Source of the DNA: an uncultured Oscillospiraceae bacterium
Lineage (GTDB): Bacteria > Bacillota > Clostridia > Oscillospirales > Oscillospiraceae
DNA: 42,814 nucleotides
Direction: 5' to 3'
NCBI GenBank assembly: GCA_910585155.1
Contig: CAJUEC010000020.1
Location: 1-42,814, forward strand
Position numbers and translations under genes: made by a program. The notes beneath the pieces are model-generated. The model made no database searches. It was not told the DNA's origin and saw nothing but the letters and a program-made list of their open reading frames with translations. The first letter of the stretch is position 1. Each line of letters starts with the position of its first letter. Shown one piece after another: positions 16,301 through 23,719 of this stretch.

Positions 16301-18433
16301 GACGCGCAGAAGAATCAGATCGTCCAATGGAAGGAGCAGCTCACCATCCAGGACATTCTCCAGCATCAGGCGGGTTTCGACCCCGATCCCCAGTTCCACA
16401 ATGACCAGTTTAATCAGGATACCCAGAAGCCGGAGGCCGGAGTGGACAACCCCCTCTACGCCATCGGCAAGAACGCGGTCAAAACAGCCATCTGTAAGGC
16501 GCCCCTCAACTATGAGCCGGGAACCAAGACAGTGTACTCCGATGTAGACTACATGCTCCTGGGCCTCATCATTGAGCAGGTCACAGAAACCGATCTGAAT
16601 ACCTATCTGAAAGACAACATCTATAGACCTCTGGGTCTGGACCACATCACCTATAACCCGCTGGAGAACGGCTTCACTGCCGGCCAGACGGCCGCTACTG
16701 AGCTGAACGGCAACAGCCGCGACGGCGCGATTGACTTCACTGGCATTCGGGAAGGCGTGATCCAGGGTACGGTCCACGACGAAAAGGCCTACTATGCGAT
16801 GAAGGGTGTTTCCGGCCACGCCGGTCTCTTCTCCAATGCGGAGGACCTGGCTGTTTTGGCCCAGGCGATGCTCAACCCCAGCGGGCTGGGAGGGACAAAG
16901 CTTTGGACCCGAAATGTCAGAGACTACTTTGTTGACCGCAAAGATACTATGGCCAACTGGGGCCAGGGCTGGTGGCGGCAGGGCGATGGTCAGCGCCCCT
17001 GGTACTTCGGTGTTCAGGCGTCCCGGAACACCATCGGCCATCAAGGCTGGACCGGCACCCTGACTGTGATCGATCCTGCCTCCGAGCTGGTCATCTCCTA
17101 CCTGACCAACAAGATCAACTCTCCTGTCACCGACAATACGGTCAACGCCAACCAGTTTGACGGAAACTGGTATACCGCATCTACCTTGGGCTTCGTTCCC
17201 AACATTCTTTATCTGGGTCTGGCAGAGCACAATTCCGCCCGCGATATCCAGCCCGCACTGGACGCTTTGCTGGGCGACATGGTTATGGCTAAGCTCCGCC
17301 TGGTGAGTGAAGAGGGGGATGTGGAGGCGGATCACCCCATCGCTCAGTCGGCCTATGCCCTTGTGAATCTGGCCATCGAGATGACTGAGGAGCGCTCCAG
17401 CCAGGAGAATCTTGCGGCCCTGCGCCAGATCGCCGGTATGCTGGACGGCCAGCGGGATAAGGAAGAGCTCAGCCGGATCAACGCGCTGCTCAACGAGCTT
17501 GATCTTCTCCAGGGCGGCGATGGTTTTTCCTCCAGCACGACCACGACTAATTCGGACGGTTCCGTGACGACCACGACTGAGGACAAGGCCACCGGGACGG
17601 TCAGCGAGACCACCAGGTATTCCGACGGCAAGGTAGTGAGCGAGGTCAAGCTGTCCGCCGTGGCCGTCAGCGAGGCGCAGAAAAACGGGACAGCCATCGC
17701 CCTGCCCATACCCCGGGTGGAGGCGGCGAAAAATACGCAGGCCGCTTCCACTGTCACCGTGAACACGGGAAGCAAGGAACCGGTCAAGGTGGAAATCCCC
17801 GTTGCCGATCCTACTTCTGGCAGCGTTGCCGTTCTTGTGAAGGCCGACGGCACCGAGGAGATCATCAAGACATCCCTGCCCACCAAGGCTGGTGTAGCGG
17901 TGGAGCTGTCCAACGGCGCTGTGGTGAAGATCGTGGACAACAGCAAGCGCTTTGAGGATGTCCCCGCCCAAAATTGGGCCAGCGACGCCGTTATGTTTAT
18001 CTCCGCCCGAGAGCTGTTCTCTGGCACCGGCGAGAATACTTTCAGCCCTGAGATGCCCATGACCCGCGCCATGCTGATGACAGTCCTGGCCCGGTTTAAC
18101 GGTACAGATACCAGTGGCGGCGCGACCAGGTATGAGAAAGGCGTGGCCTGGGCGGTAGCCAGCGGCATAAGTGACGGCACCAACCCCGACAGCAGCATTA
18201 CTCGTGAGCAGCTGGTGACCATGCTCTGGCGGTATGCCGGTTCTCCCGCTGCCTCGGGCGACTTGTCCAGGTTCCCGGATGCGGCTCAGACCAGCGGCTT
18301 TGCCCGGGAAGCCATGCTCTGGGCGGTGGAAAACGGCATTATCGGCGGCAACGGCAGCGAACAGCTTGACTCTCAGGGTCAGGCCACCCGCGCCCAGGTC
18401 GCGCAGATCCTGAAGAATTTTATTTCCCAATAG
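13346..18433 (+). CDS. Secreted tandem PBP4B/YfeW-like serine hydrolase with SLH anchor
   Basis: A 1695-residue exported protein. Signal peptide 1-28; beta-rich module about 45-135; class C beta-lactamase-like domain 1 about 150-590; a second beta-rich module about 745-860 resembling the first; catalytic domain 2 about 870-1280; helical and Thr/Ser-rich linker about 1290-1530; three SLH repeats about 1533-1694 that anchor proteins to wall polymers. Both catalytic domains keep SxxK (S234-K237 and S939-K942 in DLASNTKMY), YSD (Y363, Y1064) and GHQGWTG (H537, H1232). Segments such as VYSDVDYML, HITYNPL and VSGHAGLF closely recall E. coli PBP4B (YfeW), a D-alanyl-D-alanine carboxypeptidase or esterase beside mur genes. 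Two intact copies in one surface-anchored chain are unusual. A 207-base leader with AAAGGAG precedes it. Confidence 0.9.
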   Translation: MRSKLKKLLSVALSAAMALSLTVPWAMAASRTSSRSSAKAPVQVSLPSRDWQAEVQFPDWAGYTDDTLAMNSLYSFTCFSGQGELYVTPEAEVSSFRLFVNNAEVNTEGMRAGSTYRLDISDLTVDGTNTIQVSAVTPASSKVKINIPFPTVISGDPAEVGMDPEIVEMISDFIQAEVKYGFSGAQLAVIKDGKLVISEAYGALSGYRSDGSRILPEEDGYTPVTTDTLYDLASNTKMYSVNYALQYMLSHPEEGYDIALDDPIIKFFPEFDDVGKTVFKEGTSEEMKASIYQWKSELTVRDILMHQAGFDPDPQYHNDQFNQVTQLPEAGTKNPLFSQNRDTTREKVLASPLTYQPGTKTVYSDVDYMLLCFLIEQVTGQGLDQFLKEKFWDPMGLTHITYNPLKNGFDVEDCAATELDGNHRTDIAGNGRAINFANCRDGVVQGTVHDEKAYYAMGGVSGHAGLFANAEDLAKLCSLMLTGGYEDNLYFTGAVIDEFTKPKSAEYPTWGLGWWRQGDVGRRSYFTTYASPDTIGHQGWTGTLTAIDPEENLVVVVLTNKKNSPIMDNTESANDFFSDNMVLGGLGSAVGFVYDSFHSSVEAVDGKVAQMAYNRALMINNAHKGTYDESPHMFDALALHDLQVTCAEKRPTEQNVSLTQWMWDMNGAWVFDPQYDIIQREEDKAALQELFYGEDALEGRINAVLTAGASEENSRARMTAELIPDSERPAFFNEGGFNGGYDQNAVYLPFAYGKDYTSCMYDNSSFWFDGYEGQGTLYFQNIYGEWENFSGVGKRLQIHVNGVPVDLSQFKSNDNVYASCWKVDISGFTVNGRNVVQVNGIDGNSNYLLMAMENPEVVNGSLESTGIDSRVIGLIDKIIAAEVANGFPSAQLAIVKDGQLAYSKAWGAANSYLSDSARILPGDARYTAVTTDTLYDLASNTKMYAVNYALQKLVSDEAISLSDPITKFISGFAVKDNIAYKAGTTDAQKNQIVQWKEQLTIQDILQHQAGFDPDPQFHNDQFNQDTQKPEAGVDNPLYAIGKNAVKTAICKAPLNYEPGTKTVYSDVDYMLLGLIIEQVTETDLNTYLKDNIYRPLGLDHITYNPLENGFTAGQTAATELNGNSRDGAIDFTGIREGVIQGTVHDEKAYYAMKGVSGHAGLFSNAEDLAVLAQAMLNPSGLGGTKLWTRNVRDYFVDRKDTMANWGQGWWRQGDGQRPWYFGVQASRNTIGHQGWTGTLTVIDPASELVISYLTNKINSPVTDNTVNANQFDGNWYTASTLGFVPNILYLGLAEHNSARDIQPALDALLGDMVMAKLRLVSEEGDVEADHPIAQSAYALVNLAIEMTEERSSQENLAALRQIAGMLDGQRDKEELSRINALLNELDLLQGGDGFSSSTTTTNSDGSVTTTTEDKATGTVSETTRYSDGKVVSEVKLSAVAVSEAQKNGTAIALPIPRVEAAKNTQAASTVTVNTGSKEPVKVEIPVADPTSGSVAVLVKADGTEEIIKTSLPTKAGVAVELSNGAVVKIVDNSKRFEDVPAQNWASDAVMFISARELFSGTGENTFSPEMPMTRAMLMTVLARFNGTDTSGGATRYEKGVAWAVASGISDGTNPDSSITREQLVTMLWRYAGSPAASGDLSRFPDAAQTSGFAREAMLWAVENGIIGGNGSEQLDSQGQATRAQVAQILKNFISQ

Positions 18434-18510
18434 CGGCCGTTGTTCATATTATTGGTTTGGATGATTGAAGGGCCAGAGCCTCCTATTTTCAAACAGCGCC
18501 TAAACTGCTC

Positions 18511-18606
18511 GGGGCAAATGAATTGCCCCTGCGCCAAGGCTTTGCCTGCGGAAAACGCTTGTACGCACTCCTTCGGGGCCCCATCTGGGATGGGGCCCCG
18601 AAGGAG
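18511..18606. other. Hairpin-rich region after the double hydrolase gene
   Basis: Two perfect hairpins: GGGGCAA/TTGCCCC (18511-18529), and a very strong 18-bp stem CTCCTTCGGGGCCCCATC (18568-18585) with its complement (18589-18606) and a 3-base loop. Neither has a T-run on the + strand. Just before them, 18487-18503 resembles the end of the miniature element at 1-99. One or both may end transcription of the 13346-18433 gene. Confidence 0.55.
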
Positions 18607-18616
18607 CGTAAGAAAA

Positions 18617-18645
18617 AGTGCCGCCCACATGGGCGGCACTTTTGA
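18617..18645 (-). terminator. Terminator of the rplM-rpsI operon
   Basis: On the - strand, AAGTGCCGCCC and GGGCGGCACTT form a hairpin followed by T residues, 16 bases after the rpsI stop. Confidence 0.85.
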
Positions 18646-18661
18646 AAACATGGCAGGAAAC

Positions 18662-19066
18662 TCAGCGCTTGGAGAACTGGGGGGCGCGGCGGGCGGCCTT
18701 GAGGCCGTACTTCTTACGCTCCTTCATGCGCGGATCGCGGGTGAGGAAGCCGGCGGCCTTCAGGGCGGGGCGGAACTCGGGGTCCATCTCCAGCAGGGCG
18801 CGGGAGATGCCGTGGCGCAGGGCGCCGGCCTGGCCGGACACGCCGCCGCCGGTGACGGTGGCGGTGATGTCCACCCGGCCCAGGGTGCCGGTGGTGCCCA
18901 GGGGCTGGCGGACCACCATTTTCAGGGTCTCCAGGCCGAAGTACTCGTCGATGTCCCGGCCGTTGATGGTGATGGAGCCGGTGCCGCTGGGGAACAGGTG
19001 GACCCGGGCCACGGAGGACTTCCGGCGGCCAGTGCCGTAGTGATAGGGCTTCTTGCTCTTATACAT
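18662..19066 (-). CDS. rpsI: 30S ribosomal protein S9
   Basis: A 134-residue S9 protein. It shows YGTGRRKSSVARV near the start, the central QPLGTT and GGGVSGQAGALRHGISRAL, and the conserved C-terminal tail DPRMKERKKYG ending APQFSKR, which reaches the P-site tRNA. Length is typical. It follows rplM after 14 bases, the usual L13-S9 order, and ends at a hairpin terminator. Confidence 0.98.
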   Translation of the reverse strand: MYKSKKPYHYGTGRRKSSVARVHLFPSGTGSITINGRDIDEYFGLETLKMVVRQPLGTTGTLGRVDITATVTGGGVSGQAGALRHGISRALLEMDPEFRPALKAAGFLTRDPRMKERKKYGLKAARRAPQFSKR

Positions 19067-19080
19067 GATCCGTTACCTCC

Positions 19081-19512
19081 TTATTCCACGGTCCAGGTCT
19101 CGGGCTTCTGGGCGGCGTGGGGGTGCTCCCCTCCGCGGTAGATCTTCAGCCGGGTGAGCGAGTCCTTGGTGACGATGTTGCGGGGCATCATGCCGCGCAC
19201 GGCCAGCCGCACGGCCAGCTCGGGCTTCTGCTGCATCAGCAGGCGGTACTTAGTTTCCTTGAGGCCGCCCACGTAGCCGGAGTGGGTGCGGTAGTACTTC
19301 TGCTCCAGCTTCTTGCCGGTGAGCACGGCCTTGTCCGCGTTGATGACGATGACAAAGTCGCCGCAGTCGGCGTGGGGGGTATACTCGGGCTTGTGCTTGC
19401 CCCGCAGGATGGTGGCGGCAGCGACAGCGGTCTTGCCCAGAGGCTTGCCGGCAGCGTCCAGCACATACCACTTGCGCTGGATGTTGCCCTTGTTTGCCAT
19501 AAAGGTAGACAT
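19081..19512 (-). CDS. rplM: 50S ribosomal protein L13
   Basis: A 143-residue L13, an early-assembly protein of the large subunit. Conserved blocks are KWYVLDAAGKPLG, RGKHKPEYTPHADCGDFVIVINADK, YYRTHSGYVGG and RGMMPRN. The ATG at 19512 has GGAGG at 8 bases; a frame five codons longer starts inside that site and is rejected. It is first in the L13-S9 operon behind a consensus promoter. Confidence 0.98.
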   Translation of the reverse strand: MSTFMANKGNIQRKWYVLDAAGKPLGKTAVAAATILRGKHKPEYTPHADCGDFVIVINADKAVLTGKKLEQKYYRTHSGYVGGLKETKYRLLMQQKPELAVRLAVRGMMPRNIVTKDSLTRLKIYRGGEHPHAAQKPETWTVE

Positions 19513-19581
19513 TCTGGTTTCCTCCATTTATGTTCAAATTTGTTTGAAACATGGGAATGCCCCTCTTTACATCGAGGAGCA
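19513..19581 (-). promoter_or_regulatory. rplM 5' leader, possible L13 autoregulatory leader
   Basis: The predicted transcript carries about 69 bases before the rplM ATG, with a small hairpin (CCTC/GAGG around 19563-19578). Firmicutes often have a structured L13 leader in this place. I could not match the published consensus by eye, so this is a place to check, not an identification. Confidence 0.25.
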
Positions 19582-19587
19582 TGGTGT

Positions 19588-19616
19588 ATTATAATGCGAA
19601 AAAGCCGGCGTGTCAA
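19588..19616 (-). promoter_or_regulatory. Consensus promoter of rplM-rpsI
   Basis: On the - strand TTGACA (19611-19616) and TATAAT (19588-19593) are both perfect and separated by exactly 17 bases, as expected for a highly expressed ribosomal operon. Confidence 0.93.
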
Positions 19617-19736
19617 CCAAAAGCCTGGAATTTTCCGAGATTTTTTTGAAATACTCGCTGTATCGCGTGTATTTGCCGGAATGCTCTTGCTTTCTCGTTT
19701 TGATATTTCTCTTTTTTCAGTGGGGGAGGGCCTGCC

Positions 19737-20507
19737 ATGCGTCTGATTTTGTCCCATATGCGCCGGTGTATTGAGGATTACGGTATGATCCAGCCCGGCG
19801 ACCGCATCGCCGTGGGGGTGTCGGGGGGGAAGGACTCGCTGGCGCTGCTGTACGCCATGGCCAAGCTGCGGGAGTTTTATCCCGCCCCCTTCGAGCTCCA
19901 CGCCATCACCGTCCACCCCGGGCCGGCGGAGATGGATTTCGCTCCGGTGGCGGCGCTGTGCGGGGAGCTGGGCGTGCCCTACCACCTGATTCAAACGGAG
20001 ATCTTCCACATCATTTTCGATCTGCGGCAGGAGAAAAACCCCTGCTCCATGTGCGCCAAGATGCGCCGGGGGGCCATGCACGGCGCCCTGAAGGAGCTGG
20101 GCATCACCAAGGTGGCCCTGGGCCACCACTTTGACGACGCGGTGGAGACCTTCTTCCTTTCCCTGTTCTACGAGGGGCGGCTGTCCTGCTTCCAGCCGGT
20201 GACCTACCTGGACCGCACGGGCATCACCCAGATCCGGCCCCTGCTCTACTGCGGGGAGGGGACGCTGCGGGGGGTGGCCCGGCGGTACGGGCTGCCCGTG
20301 GTCCACAACCCCTGTCCCGCCGACGGCAACACCCGGCGGCAGGAGGTGAAGGAGCTGGTGGCCCGACTGTCCAAGGACTACCCCAAGCTGAAGGACTACG
20401 TGTTCGGCGCCATGCAGCGCCTGCCCCTGCCGGCCTGGGGGCCGGTGGAGAACAGCCACGGCATCAAGCGGTATGGGGCGGATTACACGCCCGGCCAAGA
20501 GGGATGA
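19737..20507 (+). CDS. TtcA-like tRNA thiolation protein
   Basis: A 256-residue N-type ATP pyrophosphatase. The PP-loop SGGKDS is at 29-34; CxxC at C103/C106 (PCSMC) and a third cysteine C193 (HNPCPADGNTRR) match the [4Fe-4S]-binding triad of TtcA, which makes 2-thiocytidine at position 32 of tRNA. GHHFDDAVET (129-138) is also typical. Many Clostridia carry one or more TtcA-like paralogues whose tRNA target is not proven, so no firm symbol is given. The ATG is preceded by GGGGGAGGG. It is transcribed alone, divergently from rplM. Confidence 0.82.
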   Translation: MRLILSHMRRCIEDYGMIQPGDRIAVGVSGGKDSLALLYAMAKLREFYPAPFELHAITVHPGPAEMDFAPVAALCGELGVPYHLIQTEIFHIIFDLRQEKNPCSMCAKMRRGAMHGALKELGITKVALGHHFDDAVETFFLSLFYEGRLSCFQPVTYLDRTGITQIRPLLYCGEGTLRGVARRYGLPVVHNPCPADGNTRRQEVKELVARLSKDYPKLKDYVFGAMQRLPLPAWGPVENSHGIKRYGADYTPGQEG

Positions 20508-20544
20508 AGCGAGGGCCCCGGCGCTGCGCGCCGGGGCCCTCGCT
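20508..20544. terminator. Long GC-rich hairpin between convergent genes
   Basis: A perfect 17-bp stem, AGCGAGGGCCCCGGCGC and its complement, with a 3-base loop, immediately after the TtcA-like stop and 12 bases beyond the end of the XRE gene. There is no long T-run on either side, but its strength and location suit bidirectional termination. Confidence 0.65.
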
Positions 20545-20556
20545 GGACACAGCTTC

Positions 20557-21093
20557 TCAAGGCCTCTTTGGGCCTTTTGCGGGCCCCTTTCCGCCTATGG
20601 CCAGAAGTCCGTCCGCCGCCAGGAGCGCCCCCGCCGCGATGACGGCGATGGTGACGCCGAAGATCACCGGCATGGGCCCTTCCCCGGCGTACTCCATGGC
20701 GTTGGTGTACCAGCTGTGGTGAAGCTCCGCATCCATGAACTGGAGCATCGTCAGTGAGAACAGCTCCAGAACCAGCAGCACCACGCCCACCACCGCCGTC
20801 ACCCACCCGGCGGTGAAGCACCGCTTGGCGGCGTTGATTCGAACGCATTCCTCCAAGCCGACGTCTGGGGGCGACTCCTCCGCCTGCCGGGGCGGGGCCT
20901 CCCGGCCCAGCAGCTCGTCGGCGGACACCCCCAGTACCCCGCACAGCAGCGCCAGCTTGTCGATGTCCGGCGCCGCCTGGTCCGTCTCCCACTTGGACAC
21001 CGCCTGACGGGACATCCCCACCAGCTCGGCCAGCTGCTCCTGGGAGAGCCCCGCCGCCTTTCTCACCTGTTGGAGCTTTCCTCCAAAAGTCAT
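20557..21093 (-). CDS. XRE-family regulator with C-terminal membrane segments
   Basis: A 178-residue protein. Residues 1-60 form a Cro/C1-type HTH (LSQEQLAELVGMSRQAVSKWETD, a hallmark of clostridial XRE proteins). After a charged linker, two hydrophobic stretches (about 102-122 and 145-168) suggest membrane attachment. The ATG at 21093 has AAGGAGG upstream at ideal spacing, so a start nine codons earlier is rejected. Membrane-bound XRE regulators may sense the membrane or a small molecule; ligand and targets are unknown. It is not obviously in an operon. Confidence 0.82.
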   Translation of the reverse strand: MTFGGKLQQVRKAAGLSQEQLAELVGMSRQAVSKWETDQAAPDIDKLALLCGVLGVSADELLGREAPPRQAEESPPDVGLEECVRINAAKRCFTAGWVTAVVGVVLLVLELFSLTMLQFMDAELHHSWYTNAMEYAGEGPMPVIFGVTIAVIAAGALLAADGLLAIGGKGPAKGPKRP

Positions 21094-21205
21094 GTTGATC
21101 GACCTCCTTACCTGTGTCATTCTACCGCGAAAGGCGGTGGCAAGCCACCAGCTTTCCCTGGAAAAGCCGCCACCGGCGGTGGCATCCGCCCCTGGGAGGG
21201 TGAAA

Positions 21206-21240
21206 AACGCGGCGCGGGCCTCCGGGGCCCGCGCCGCGTT
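21206..21240 (-). terminator. Terminator of the RNHCP gene
   Basis: Perfect 15-bp stem (AACGCGGCGCGGGCC and complement) with a 5-base loop; on the - strand it is followed by T residues, 29 bases after the RNHCP stop. Confidence 0.85.
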
Positions 21241-21268
21241 CAGCCGTCACCGGCAGCGCTGCGTCTGG

Positions 21269-21670
21269 TCAGTCCCCCGCCAGCTCCTCCAGCCGCTCGA
21301 TGGGGAAGGGCGGGAAGGCCACCGGCTTCATGGCGATGGACATCAGCTTCCTGGGGTTGTCGTCCGCCGCCACCCGATTGGAGGACAGCGCCCCGCACCG
21401 GCGGCAGCGGTGGATAATGGCCCACTCGCCGTTTTTGCGCACCCACACGGCGATGGGCTCCATGATCCCGCCGCAGTCGGAGGCCCGGTCGCCGGGCTCC
21501 ACGTCCACATGCAGGCTGGACAGGCAGTTGGGGCAGTGGTTGCGGTGATCGCTCCCCGCCCCCTGGGGGCTTACCAGCCAGCCGCACGTCCGGCAGGTGA
21601 AGGTGTCACGGCAGGGGTGGGATTTGTAATAGCCATTTTCATACTGCTTTCGTTTGTTTTCTCGGTTCAA
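21269..21670 (-). CDS. RNHCP-domain zinc-ribbon protein
   Basis: A 133-residue cysteine-rich protein. FTCRTCGW, the diagnostic RNHCPNC block and a later RCRRCGAL give three CxxC-type pairs, consistent with zinc ribbons; the RNHCP family has no established function. I chose the TTG at 21670 because AGGAGG lies exactly 9 bases before it; an ATG at 21694 with a weaker AAAGGA is the alternative. It follows the DUF815 ATPase gene by about 150 bases in the same direction. Confidence 0.8.
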   Translation of the reverse strand: MNRENKRKQYENGYYKSHPCRDTFTCRTCGWLVSPQGAGSDHRNHCPNCLSSLHVDVEPGDRASDCGGIMEPIAVWVRKNGEWAIIHRCRRCGALSSNRVAADDNPRKLMSIAMKPVAFPPFPIERLEELAGD

Positions 21671-21823
21671 GGGATAGTTCCTCCTAAAAGTCATTGGTCA
21701 TGTCCTTTTGGGAGGCTTGGGTGATGATTTATGACGCAAACCTCCCGGTCAGCGCACAGTCACCGAATGAACGTACATCTTCTTCACAAAACAGCTCTCC
21801 TTTTGGTTATATCTCCCCGCTGT

Positions 21824-23017
21824 TCACAGCGACAGGATGAATTGCAGGGCGGTCCGGGGCGTCTGGGCGCCGTGGAACCGCTCCCAGGCCACCGCCTGGC
21901 GGTGGAGCTCCTCCCGGTCCAGGCTGACCCCGTTCTGGTCCGCCAGCATGTCCACCAGGGCCAAAAACTCCGTTTTATTCAGGCCCTGGAACAGGATCCG
22001 CACCCCGAAGCGGTCGGCCAGGGAGGTCTTCTCCCGGATGGTCTCCGACCGGTCCATCTCGTCCCCCGCCCGCTCGGAGATGGTCTGCCGGACCAGGTGG
22101 CGGCGGTTGGAGGTGGCGTACACCGCCACGTTCTGGGGCCGGCGCTCCACGCCCCCCTCCAGGATGGTCTTGAGCACCGAGTAGGTGGGGTCGTCCCGGT
22201 CGAAGGTGAGGTCGTCGATGAACACGATGAACTTCTGCCGCCGCCCGTCCAGGGCGCGGATCAGGGCGGGCAGGCCGCCCAGGTTCTCCTTGTCCGCCTC
22301 GATGAGCCGCAGCTCCTCCATCCCCGGCAGGGTGAGCAGGTTTTTCACCGTGGCCGACTTGCCTGTGCCGCTCTCCCCGTAGAGCAGGACGTTGTTCACA
22401 TGCCGGCCCTCCACCAGGGCGCGGGTGTTGCGCTCCACCAGGGCCCGCTGCTCGTCGTAGCCCAGCAGCTGGGTGGAGGAGGGGCAGTCGGGATGGGTTA
22501 CGGGGATGAGCGCCCCGTCCTCCCACACGAAGGCCCGGTAGCGGGCAAACCGCCCCGCGCCCTCCCGCTGGTAGGCCTGGGTGAGCCCGTCGAAGGAGAA
22601 GGGCACCCCCCGCTGCCACCGGGGCAGGGAGGTGAGCACCCCCTGGTAGTCGCTGTCCAGCAGCCGCTGCAGATGGCTCAGCCACCGGTCACAATCTACG
22701 CTGGCCAGCAGCTCGAAGGCGGAGACGTCCAGCTTGGCGGCCTGCTCCAGAGCGGGGTCCCGGTCCCCCCGCTCCGCCAGCCGGGGATAGGGGCCCTCCG
22801 ACCAGCGCAGGGCGTCCCCCAGCCAGCTGCCCAGTCCGGCCTGTCCCTCCGCCCGCAGCTGGTAGAACAGGTCGGTGTACGCCTCCAGCCCGCCCAGGCC
22901 GTCCCCGTGGGCTGAGCAGGACAGCAGCCGCAGCGCCCGCTCCATCACCGGCAGGGTCAGAAGGTCCTTATAGGCGGCCACCCCCCGCAGGGCGGCCAGC
23001 ATGGTGGTCACATTCAT
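21824..23017 (-). CDS. DUF815 AAA+ ATPase
   Basis: A 397-residue protein whose C-terminal half is a DUF815 P-loop ATPase: Walker A GESGTGKS (214-221), Walker B FIDDL (266-270), a sensor-1-like YATSNRRHL and LADRFGVRI. The N-terminal 190 residues are helical and less conserved. It is soluble, without signal or membrane segments. DUF815 proteins resemble MoxR/ClpX-type AAA enzymes but their substrate is unknown. The ATG at 23017 follows GAGGTG by 6 bases; a GTG start within that site is rejected. Its promoter is divergent from nudF. Confidence 0.85.
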   Translation of the reverse strand: MNVTTMLAALRGVAAYKDLLTLPVMERALRLLSCSAHGDGLGGLEAYTDLFYQLRAEGQAGLGSWLGDALRWSEGPYPRLAERGDRDPALEQAAKLDVSAFELLASVDCDRWLSHLQRLLDSDYQGVLTSLPRWQRGVPFSFDGLTQAYQREGAGRFARYRAFVWEDGALIPVTHPDCPSSTQLLGYDEQRALVERNTRALVEGRHVNNVLLYGESGTGKSATVKNLLTLPGMEELRLIEADKENLGGLPALIRALDGRRQKFIVFIDDLTFDRDDPTYSVLKTILEGGVERRPQNVAVYATSNRRHLVRQTISERAGDEMDRSETIREKTSLADRFGVRILFQGLNKTEFLALVDMLADQNGVSLDREELHRQAVAWERFHGAQTPRTALQFILSL

Positions 23018-23038
23018 GGAAATCACCTCGTTGGGGAT

Positions 23039-23067
23039 ATTATACCGAAAAGGGGGTCAAATGACAA
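23039..23067 (-). promoter_or_regulatory. Promoter of the DUF815 gene
   Basis: On the - strand TTGTCA (23062-23067) and a perfect TATAAT (23039-23044) are 17 bases apart, 22 bases before the ATG. Confidence 0.8.
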
Positions 23068-23072
23068 TCCCC

Positions 23073-23090
23073 GATTTTCCCGGGAAAATC
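23073..23090. promoter_or_regulatory. Perfect 18-bp palindrome between divergent genes
   Basis: GATTTTCCCGGGAAAATC is perfectly self-complementary. It sits just upstream of the -35 of the DUF815 promoter and about 35 bases before the -10 of the nudF-wal operon, a good place for a dimeric regulator. Confidence 0.45.
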
Positions 23091-23124
23091 TGACTTTTGC
23101 CTTTCTATTTTCCGACCGCTGTGG

Positions 23125-23130
23125 TAAAAT
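23125..23130 (+). promoter_or_regulatory. Extended -10 promoter of the nudF-walRK operon
   Basis: TGGTAAAAT (box 23125-23130) with no good -35 at 17 bases, so it may depend on an activator or on the extended element. It lies 40 bases before the nudF ATG. Confidence 0.45.
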
Positions 23131-23170
23131 GGCTGGGAATACGGAAAATCATCCGCAGGAGGTACGCAAT

Positions 23171-23719
23171 ATGGAATTGAACGAGAGGACCCTGGCCAGT
23201 GAACGGATTTTTGACGGCCGGCTGCTGAAGGTGTACCGGGACCAGGTGGAGCTGAGCGGCGGCGGCACGTCTGTCCGGGAGTTCGTCCACCACCCCGGCG
23301 GGGCGGCGGTGGTGGCCCTGGATGGGGAGGGGAACGTGTATCTGGAGCGGCAGTTCCGCTATCCCTACCACAAGGTGGTCACCGAGATCCCCGCGGGCAA
23401 GCTGGAGCCGGGGGAGGACCCCGCCCACGCCATCCGGCGGGAGCTGGAGGAGGAGATCGGCGCCGTGGCGGGCCGGTGGGACAGCCTGGGCCACATCATG
23501 CCCAGCGTGGGCTATACCGACGAGATGCTCTACCTGTACCTGGCCCGGGACCTGACCTTTGGGGAGCGCCACCTGGACCAGGACGAGTTTTTGGAGCTCT
23601 TCAAGCTGCCCTTTGGCGAGGCGCTGGCCCAGGCCGCCGACGGGCGGATCAACGACGCCAAGACCCTGGCCGCCCTGTTCCGGGCGGACCGGCTGATGCG
23701 GGAGGAGCGCAATGGGTAA
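23171..23719 (+). CDS. nudF: ADP-ribose pyrophosphatase (NUDIX)
   Basis: A 182-residue NUDIX hydrolase of the NudF group, which cleaves ADP-ribose to AMP and ribose-5-phosphate. The Nudix box is complete, G76-x5-E82-x7-R90-E91-x-x-E94-E95-x-G97, preceded by RQFRYPYHKVVTEIPAG, typical of ADPRase substrate binding. The ATG at 23171 follows AGGAGG. It overlaps walR by 8 bases, so it is the first gene of the two-component operon. Confidence 0.88.
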   Translation: MELNERTLASERIFDGRLLKVYRDQVELSGGGTSVREFVHHPGGAAVVALDGEGNVYLERQFRYPYHKVVTEIPAGKLEPGEDPAHAIRRELEEEIGAVAGRWDSLGHIMPSVGYTDEMLYLYLARDLTFGERHLDQDEFLELFKLPFGEALAQAADGRINDAKTLAALFRADRLMREERNG

